Source: Siphonodentalium dalli
Lineage: Eukaryota > Mollusca > Scaphopoda > Gadilida > Siphonodentaliidae
Length of the DNA: 64,000 nucleotides
Direction: 5' to 3'
Assembly (NCBI GenBank): GCA_032622095.1
Contig: CP136066.1
Location: 92,713,319 to 92,777,318 of the forward strand
Part shown: piece after piece, positions 50,701 through 61,700 of the stretch
How the letters are laid out: every line of letters starts with the position of its first letter
Numbering within the stretch: position 1 is the first letter of the stretch
Notes under the pieces: generated by a model
Databases searched by the model: none
The model's input: only the letters and a program-made list of their open reading frames with translations
What the model was told of the DNA's origin: nothing
Made by a program: the position numbers and the translations under genes

Positions 50701-53700
50701 TCTGCCCAGAAGAATTTGACGAGTTCTACAAACAACGACGGAGATGGGTGGCATCTACAATCGCAAATTTAATGCTTCTCGTCCGCGAATGGAAGAAAAT
50801 TGCTATATTCAACCACCAAGTGTCCACCATGTTTCTCATCTACCAGGGACTTCTGCTATTCTCCACACTGATCGGACCAAGCACAGTGATACTCATAGTC
50901 GCAGGTTCGTTTACAATGAAATGCACAACGTTTTTGGTCAATTTCAACATCATCATTTCTACGCTAATATGGCATGCACTGATTTAACTAGTGAAACCAA
51001 CGGTTATATCCTCGGAAAAGATACCATTCAATATGGCAGACGTCTTACATAACAAATACTTCAAGTGTTCAACAAAAAGTATCCAATAGACCACTCGGAA
51101 TTGGTGTCGGCTATGTCAAAACAGTGGTTCGATCGGAGGAATGGTCCACGCGTAAGCAGCCAGTGCACAATTCCTCCTCGATTACCACTATGTGTGCATA
51201 GACAACGACAAGACCTGCATTATTTATTATATTATATATATCGAACACGTGTCAATTCTCACACAATCTCTCTGTCAGATTTTGTTCACGTTTTTATGAA
51301 AAGCTGAAGTTTTTATCTTCGATGAAATCGGTAAAGGAAGTATACCATTCACTCAAAAATAGGACGGTCAGCCCAGACTTAACCATCTAAACAAATAAAC
51401 TATTTAAATACATTGGATATCTATGATCGGATACTTGTAAGATCATTACAATTCATCAATAACTCTATATTGATAAAAAGTTGTTATACAATATTGAGTA
51501 CAATATGTGTTTACTTGTACGAGTCCAGGTTGTGGTAAAAAGTCATATTTAATGAGACACGCAATGTGACGGCTTCAGTCCTATCAGAAATAATATTAGT
51601 TAAGGGATGGATAATAATATACCATATTACAACAGGTACCGTACAGTATAGTTTCAGATTAGCAGTGTGTTCATTCGTCAATCCGATTGTGCGAAATGGG
51701 TTTTATAATAAATATAGAAAAAGAATACTATGTGAGTAGGCCGGCCACTAAGGTACAATCAGGAAATAGGATAGCAGTGTGCAACCAATCAGAACGCGAG
51801 AACAATGTCAAATTTCAGTCTGTGATTTCCTAAGGTAATCAACTACAACATAATTCATTGTTATTTGTATTAGTATAATGTAATACATGGTACGGTTCCT
51901 ACAGGCGGACTAACATATGGATGGAACATAATTGATTGTTATTTTTATTATTATAATGTAATAAATGTTATGGTTCCTACAGGCGGACTGACATATGGAT
52001 GGGGGATAAATGCTGTTAGTGGGATCGTACTTCAGATAGTGATGTGTATCGTCTATGCCGGGATGTGCTTGTTTACCAGTCAAGACACACAGCTAAAGGT
52101 AAATTAATGCATCTTTCCCGTCATGCGGGGTAGTTCGTTCAATAATTGCGTACAGATGTGCCATTCGGAAATGAGTAAAAAATACCATACATGGAGCAGC
52201 GGTTTCTTTGATTTGTTATATTGCGTGTGGTGTTTCATGTCGCAAAATTACAATGATAAAATGGCTTTAAAAGATGTGCTGGTATTTTGAATTTGGGCCA
52301 TATTTATATATTAATGATTTACAAAATGTGCTCAAATGTGTCATCCATATGAATTCAAATGATAATTTTCAATAAATTTCGCAACAAACGAACTTAGTTG
52401 AAGATGTTTTAAAAGCTCGTGAACACGTCTAATAATAAATATAAACTTATATTTCTTCACACGGGCACACGAAATTAAGGAGGATATCAAGTGACCAATT
52501 TTGAATGTACATTGCCATGCAAATATCATCAGCACAAGTTACATATACAGTTGCAAATATTTCTGGGTGCGACAAAAAATATAGTTTTCAAAAGTAGGTC
52601 AAGAGTTGAAATTCCAGAAATAAAAATCTTAAAAATAAATTTATAACAACAATTTACAATTCATCAAGCCCAGACGCCAGTTAAATGGTATGTCTGTTTA
52701 ATAATATATGGCTGCTGTAGTTCCCAGATAACTGTGTCATATATACATATTGCTGCGGACAATTCTCAATCTAAATTGTTATCAATGGCAAGTTATGTAT
52801 ATTTTGTATTTGTATACTTTTCGTGGTGAAATACTGCAGTTCTCCCCTCGACATAACGGATACGGATTAATAGTGATGAGTGGTGGCTGAACAAAAACTT
52901 AAAGCATGCCTAAAAGCAGGCATATATACTGATTATTAACCGTAGGATTACTATATATGGACATAGCCCACCATTATATATTTTTGAAATAGTGGACCAT
53001 TTCCTATCTGAAAATAATCACCTTATTCCTAACCATACAAATGTTACTAATAGGCAAAAATTTAACCCTCTCCCCTGTCACAAATACAAAATAAAGGCAT
53101 CGCCAGGAATTTGAACAAAGACTGATAAAATCTCATATATATTTTGAAGACCTCTGTCTGTTTGTCTGTTTGTTTGTCATTTATACAAATCTACGATTCT
53201 CGACCGATCGGGACGAAACTTGGTACGTGTGTGTAGTTTGACCAGGCGGTGGACGTTGTCGTATTGGCGAGCCCGTGCGGCGCCCGCTTCGCGCATGCGC
53301 AGACGAGATCTCGGAAACGGGTGCAGCTATCGACTTGAAATTTGCTATGTGAATGTATCTTGCCCCGGATACGAATTTTATCGGGTCGCCGAGCCCGTGC
53401 GACGCCAGCTTCGCGCATGCGCAGACCGGATCTCGGAAACGGGTGGAGCTATCGACTTGAAATTTGGTTTTTGAATAGCCCGGACAACGTCGGGCTCATC
53501 GGCTAGTACCATATATACCAGGTCGCACTGAGCACATTGAACCGACATGGCTCGTATATATAATTTGGTAAGATGTATCTCAAACGCCACCCCTGTCTGA
53601 TCAAGTGGTCCTGCTAATGTGCTATGATGCGGTTGGGTCCTGTTGAATTTCTATGATGATGTTAGGGCAAACTGATGCTGATAAACAAAAAGTGCAGCTA

Positions 53701-56700
53701 TATTGTTTTTTATTTGTCTTTTTGGCGGTGTTCCGATAATCTAAACATATCCATTATGCGTATCAAACATTCAAAAACATATTTATTGCGAAATATTTTA
53801 ATACTCATTGTATTAGTTGTTGAAAATTGACTTTAATCGAAATGGTTATTCGCGTTGTTTTAGAAACACCAGTGCAGGCATTAATATATTTTTCTCAAAT
53901 CGCTCGGATTAGCCAAACACCGCGGACAAATAACGGAACTTTTTCGTAACGGCATCAGTTTGCCCTACCCGAATCATAGCAATACAGCAGGACCATCAGC
54001 AGCATAGCATATTAACAGGACCACTTGACAAGTGGTGGAAAACATACATACGCGAAATATTTCCGTACACATTCGTCGATATATCGATATATCGTTCTTT
54101 TTGTCATATTTTTCGATGAATTTGAGATCGTTTCGTTTGTGCCGGTTAAAAATGTTTTTAATCGTCGGTCGCGTAAACATTGCGCACATAGACTATGGGA
54201 AGATAATCTAGAGCTGTCGTCGCTTTGGGACGTTTATGGTACTCTCCATATTTTTTTATGATTAAAACGAAAAGAAACCAGCGCGTGCAGTTTTTTTTAG
54301 TATAGTTTCATGTTAAGATAACGCAGCATGAATTTTGCGTTATTCCGTTTCCGTTTCCAGAATTACAATTAATACAAATTGCGCTGGATTTGCTCGCGGT
54401 CAGATTTAGTGTTCGAATGTTTCTTTATTGTGACCCCCAGTGTGTCTTTCTGTGACATACTGTTCGTAGAAATGTAGTTCAGCTATGTGACCTATTTCTA
54501 TGCCGGATAGTTGAAAATCGAATATCATTTGGTGCATTTTCGAGCGCAAACCGCCATATGTGGCTTTAATCTCGTAGCCCAAGAAAATGCATGTCCCTGG
54601 CAAGACATAGTGCTATCACTAAAAGTATACCAAAACTATTTATGCACTGTTAACGCTATGACCTATTATTCCGAGATGACGGTTGGAACCCCTTATGCAT
54701 GTTCTTGTTACAGGCCGCTAAGTTTTTAACGTTTGTTTACGCCGTTGTCATGACGGCCGTCGTGGTTGGAACAGCTGAACAGATCGTTGAGGACATACAG
54801 ATGAGAGGAAGCAGTACCACGACAACCATTAAACCACCAACAAACCCGTCGCTATTCCTGAATGCGTCAGAAACCCTTCTCTCGGTGAACGGCGCATTCG
54901 CCGGAGAAGCGCAACCATCAGGTACAGTGTGCTAACTTAAAGTGCGTTATATATTACTATTTCCTATTTAAATACCGACAGACTGGGTGTAACACTATAG
55001 CTGATTTTCACTATTCAATTCCCCTGGTAATATCATAAAATCACCAATTAATTGTCCTGTTCGAAAGAAAACTATATGACAACATAATGTCGGTGCGTCA
55101 GTGGCTCAGTCGGTAAGGGAACGGTTTATTCTCACTATGCCGACGAGTCTGCATAAACTCCAAGCCGTCTCGCCCTCCAGTGTTGGCGATAAGGGTTCAA
55201 ATCAATATGTTTCAATCGTGGAATTTGTAACTCGAAATCATTATCTGATGGAGTTGCCAGTTACTCGTCGTTGGCCGGTGGTTTGCCGCACATGGTCGAC
55301 GAGTTTATCAGCCAATGGAATCACTGTTAGATTAGCCGTAAGTTTGCGTATTTCCCCCACCACAAAAACTGGCAATGTTATGATATGGTCTTAGTTGCTG
55401 AAAGCGACATTAAACCACAATCAATCAATCAATAAAAAACAGAATCGACAACTTATTAAATCGTCACATGCTGACTATACAGACGATTACGAAGCTGGCT
55501 CTATGCCCGACAAGCTGGGGTTTGTCAACTATACGCAAGCGGATGGTACTCAGATTAGAGGTTGGGCGAGGTTGTCAGGTGCTTATCTATGTTCATTGGT
55601 TTCTACATGGTGCAAGTTATTTCTGTGGTGCAGTCTCTTCTCTGCATGTAACACTGGCATTGTCGTCATTTGGACTAACTGCCAAAACCAATAACTCTAA
55701 CGGACCAAACTAACAATTTCTAACAAGTATTGTATATATATATATATATAATATATCATTTATTCGAGTCACGGATTATTTTGTTATAGTGCCTTGGTAT
55801 ACGGTTTTAATAACAATCTCTGCCATAAAATATAATTAAAATACTATAATTCATCATCATTTGAAATGTGTGTGCCTCAGAAGATTCCCATAAACAACAG
55901 ACAAACAGCTGAAATCTTAGAAAGATTTTCCCCGTTATGGCTCCCAGAATGCAACATAATTCAAACTAAAAAAGTATTTTCAATGGAAGGGGAACAATAA
56001 CTATATCATAATGTTTTGGATCTTGTATAATATGGCATATAATTTATATAAAACTATCGTTGCATAACAGAAAATAATCCCTATTATCATTTAAAAAGCC
56101 ATTACATATTTCCTTATCTTTCACTGGTGATGAATAGGCGTGTGCTTCCGCCAACTTGGCATCGCGCCAACAAAATGATTTACATTTATTCATGCGGATT
56201 AATACTATTTCGAAAAGCCGCGCATGACACCAACACCAGACAATACAACATGGTTGCTTTGTTCATTGAAGTTAAATTATTGTCCAACTTCGTTGAACTA
56301 ACGAAAATAGACACAAAACCAAAGAGGAAAATTTGAGACTATAATATCCGTAGCCAGCCCGAGCGCGTAATAGTCTTGTATACGGTTGTGATGCGTCTCA
56401 ACCAACGAGGTAAATGTATGCATTTTAAAGCTTCCTTTAAGGATTTTGATTTGTTAAAAAGGCATGAAGCTCTAGATTTTTCATATGATTTACAAGACTC
56501 GTTATGTTGGGATATAAGATTTTATGACACTCGTTGTGAATCAAATTTATCAAACTCGTTTCATAAAATCTTATATTCCAACATAACTCGTTGCATATCC
56601 TCTATTTAGCTGAACTCGTGTCATCGCTATATAATATGGTCCCGAAAACATGTCTCAGCATGACAGAGAGAACATCCAATACCGTAATCACATCTTATTT

Positions 56701-58729
56701 GTATTAAGCATAATTCAATAAGGATTGGGGACAAGTTACACAAATGTTCACACCCGGTCTACAATCATTCCATGCATAATTTAACAAAATGGCGAACAAA
56801 AAAGCAAGACAATTTAACATACGTGTATATATGTACATAGACGCAATGTGAATTATAATAAGGGCGTTAGGTGGGAGGTGTCAATACCTGTATTTATGGG
56901 GGTGCTACGTTGCTAGTTTGCATAAAGTGGATACCCCGAATCACTTGTCAGATTTCGAATCGTTTTGTGGCAGTTATAAGTCGATGGACTGTCCTGAAGG
57001 GAATTATTTGATATAAAATAAAATATATAATATGCGCAGCATCCAAATGATTGTATATATATATCATTTCAACCATTTTCATTTTGTTCCAGATATGGGA
57101 AACCTTCCGATCTCTGTAACTACCATCTACCTTGCTTGTCTGTCGTCTCTCTTTGTGATTACGGGCCTCATGCATCCGCCTGAGTTTGGATGTCTGTTGC
57201 ACGGAATATGGTATTTACTGTGCCTTCCATCGGGATATTTGATCCTCAATATATACAGTATTTGCAACATCACCGATCGATCGTGGGGTAAGTCACACAG
57301 ATGTGTTATGGCTCATATATACATCATTCCTTTGGCGCGCATCTCATAATCTTACTTTTTGTTAATTTTAATTTTTATTTATATTTTGTTCCGTAATTTT
57401 TATTTTCGGTTTTATCAATGATCTCATATTTATTTTCTTTTTTTCCGATTTGGCCAACGTTTCTGATAAAAGTTTACACAAATCCAGGTTACCAACAAAA
57501 AAACTTTCTAGCCAGCGCAGACCATAGCCTTGGTATACAGGATGTTGTGGTAAGACGACATAAAAGTGCAGCAATTGTCACGAATGTCACCTTATTTTAT
57601 CATCTGGTTGAAATCGGTCCAGGGATCTGGGAGAAATATCGCGAACAGACATACAGACAGGTCCTATACTCGTTTGCATATACATGTATAGCTGATCTTT
57701 GTAACACGTCATTCGTGAACATAGAAGAATACGGAGTCCACTACATCCATCGTGTCGCAAATTCGCGAATATCATATATGCCGATTGGAGCGCGTTCGTT
57801 TATCTATAGCAGAATCAGATTTTGGTAGACGAAAAGCCAACAATACGTTATCTGTTTCACGCAGGTACTCGGGAAGAGAAACAAGTTTCCTCCGTGAAGT
57901 CCGACCCATGGTATATACAGGCCAGGGATGTCATGGAAACAATATTTTTGTGAGTATCGAAGTTGTATATGTAAAGGCACCTGCATGATACTGTCTCATA
58001 ATATGTGGACATATTTTGGAATTACATGTGGACTGTTTAATTGACATTCAAGGAAAGATAATTAATAATTCAATTGTATGATACAACTAGCAAAATTCAA
58101 AACATTCAAAAAAAACACAAGTTCAGTCAAATGGGAAGGGGTACTATACATCATATAACAAATTTTACTACCTATTACTAACTTTAGAAACTTGACTACC
58201 TGTTACTACTAGCTATAAACTAGACTTTTCCATCACTTATTAACTATAAAATCTATAAACTAGTCTACCTGTTACTAATTTGAGAAACTTTACTACCTGT
58301 TATTAATTTTACAAACACACTGCCTATATGGCATTATTAATATGTATAGACTTTAATACATTTATTAATATAATATACTAACAATTTATTATTTTATGTT
58401 AGTATCACATCCTAGGGTTGAGTTCCGAGGTTGCTGTGGACTATATACAACCCCACTACATATATGTTTCACCTGTAAGCTTTCCCGCCATTTTTCATTT
58501 GGCGCCAAATTTTGTCAGGTAACGTTCGTTAACGTCATAGTTACGCGGTAAACAAGTTTGTCTGTATATCAATGTGTATTTTCAAATGATTGTTCATTCA
58601 TGTACCCGACGAAGGCTGTATAGCCGAAAGCTAGTACGACATTAAAGATTTGATGGGTCTTTAATTGGTGTTATCATATATTGATAAGAACTTCCTATTA
58701 GACCAGACCCATACGGCTAAAGATATCAA

Positions 58730-58772
<43 letters not shown>

Positions 58773-61700
58773 CATTACTTTGGTGGCTGACAACCCTTGT
58801 GTCATAGATACATCACAAACTTATTTGTGTCGGGGACCAGATAAGAAATTAAGGTTTGTGGCCATGCACCTTGCTGGTTAAAGCACCGGGGCCGCCTCCG
58901 TAGTAATATTGGGCACCGGGGTCCCCTCCATAAGATTGTATACGACTTACTAATTGAATCACCCGGGTCCCTTCCATGGGAATACCATGCACCTTGCTGG
59001 ATGAGGCACCGGGGCCCAATCCGTAGGAGGGTCATACGCCTTGATGGCTGGGACATCGGGGTTTCCGCGTGGGAGTGTCGTGCGCCTTGCTGACTGGGTC
59101 ATCGAGGTCCCCTCCATGGGAGTGCCTTGTGCCTTACTTACTGAGTCATCGGGACGGGAACTTAAAATATTGCCAAGCATAGTGTGTACAGAGGAGACAT
59201 TGCAACATAGCCCGTGTATTTTGTGTCCAGCAGTATTGCGTGAACGATTCTTTTGACAAATATGTTTTAAGCCGTTTTTTGCTCTTCTACTTATTTGACT
59301 TTCTAAAAGGCCTCTGGTCGACCTGTCGGCATCTCACTTTGACTCGTTTTTGTCATTCTGGTGTGCCAGGTTTGGTGTTCACTACGGTTGGACAACGTGT
59401 TACCCGTTAGACACCCACTTACCAAAACTTGGTTACACATAAAAACTTATAACAATACCAAACTTAAATTATCGCAACAATCTCAAGTTCTCAGCATACT
59501 TTCTGTCGGAAATGATCAACTGCTGTTGATAAGGGGATAAAACGTCTAACGGTTGATATTTCGTTTACCAAAGTTTGGAGGATGAGACCACCCACGCCCC
59601 AACATCCCCTACCCTGTGGCCACTTACGTAAATTAGAAATTCGTTGTGTGTCAGACAGCAAATCACACAGCATGACCAATTCGTGTGCATCGAATTCCAG
59701 CTGCTGTAAGCGGAAGGATGATAGACCAGTTGTTGATCCCTACATGGTGGACGGCCGGCGTAGGAGCGACATTTCTGTAATTCAAGAAGATGGCGAGATG
59801 GGCGATTACGCTGAAATACCGACACTCAATAGAAAAACTTCAACGAAAGTACCACGAAGAAGGACGGCTGTCCTGGACATTCCAGGTATGTTTTGTTTGA
59901 AATATGATTATATATAGTACTTTTGTTCTTAGTTTGAACATATTTTATTTGTAAACAGTATGACAAAATGGTGAAATACAACATTTAAAGTGATGTAAAA
60001 CACTCCGTTAGGGTGTACACATGGAAATGGATGATAATATTGCTCAAATGTTTACAAATATTAAATCGAAACTGACAGCACACACTGTCATTATTATGCA
60101 TAAATGAAATTCAGTGACTCTCGATAGCGAAATCGTGTTCGTTACTTTATCGCCGATAGTTGTGTCCCGAATCGGGAAGTAAATATTTACAATTGAGCGT
60201 AGTTCACATGATGTTTTCTATGGAGTGGTTGGTCGATTTGCTTGAGATTTTCGACGATGTAGTAGAATGCTACATTCTTCCTGTTGGCATAGTGCCTGGA
60301 TACTAACTTAACAGTTTAACCCTTTACCCAACAAACCGGCCAAAACCGGCCAAATAAAGCTGCAACAGCCTAAATTATCTTGGGTCTGTCTCAATAAAAC
60401 CATACAAATATGGATATCATTGGAACCGGCTCATTGACCACATTGTGATGGTTACAGTCATGCCCTATGCCAATGCATTCTCTTATATATGCGAGTCGAC
60501 CATAGGTCGCCTCGCATATATAAGAGAATGATTGGCCTAAACAAAATCTTTTTTTAACACTTTTTACCATTTTTTCTTACATTCTTTAACAATTTTATAA
60601 TTTTTAATGTGTTAAGCCAATGCATTCTCTTATATATGCGAGGCGACCTATGGTCGACTCGCATATATAAGAGAATGCATTGGCACAGGGCCCTTCTGTT
60701 GGGTAAAGGCTTAACGCACCCGAGCAAGTCCATAATATATCTTTAACTTGTAAACATTTACGCAATGATTCAAATGTGAGAGTGCATTCAGTAGATGTGC
60801 GGGGCCGATAATGTATGCACATGCATTTCTATGTTTATTTTCATGGCCAATTTGCATAGGATAAAGATAGGTATCCTGACTGATTTGTTACTGCGATATA
60901 TTTTTTAGACTGTCTTGAATAAAATTGTATTTCTTCTAATCGAAGTGCATGCCTGGATTAACAACAGTCTTGGTATAATTTTTGACACATTTCCATTCGT
61001 TCGATATGGAATCAGGGGCACACCCAAATGTAATGGTATGCATATTGACAGGGATTACCAAAGAGCAACATATTACAATCTGTCAGCATTGTGGTTTTGA
61101 ACAGATGAGAAATAAGCAAATGAACTCAGACGCGGTTATAGTATCGCTCGACCTTAAAATCGCAACGCCATGTTGGTGGCGCGACTTCTGGTGGGAATAG
61201 ACCCTAAGTGTGTAAAGCTTATGCGATCGCATGGGTTTATGGGACTCAAATTATACATTAAATATTAGATAGTTTTTTTTATACATGAGATACATGTCTT
61301 CCGTTTTTGTCTTTTAGAAGATGTCGATGTCGAAGATGATGATGAAGATGATTACCAAGAATACTCACCCGATACTGTTCTCACTGTTGAAGACTGGATG
61401 CCTAAAGGTTTCAAGGTAATGACATGAATACGTGTCCTTCGCACGAAACGATATCTTCGACTTCAACATTTCCACGTCTTTTGGTGCGAAACCTAGACAG
61501 GCTAAAGCTAGATCGTATACATTATATACACATCGGTCCGATTCAGGTATTGATCGTGAACAATGTGTTCGACGTCTATACACTGTATACACTGTAATTT
61601 GAATATTTGTTATGCAATTTGAATTCAACAAAAAATCGGTAATTTACGAGGTTTAGATTCATAAACTTCTAAATTACTAAATTATATGTTGTTAAACCAC

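Noticed and set aside
55089-55204. tRNA gene
   Set aside because: A and B boxes are present but too far apart and without a cloverleaf; followed by a SINE tail.
58802-59256. Open frames on both strands between exons 13 and 14
   Set aside because: They follow the minisatellite units; no splice sites in the right phase.
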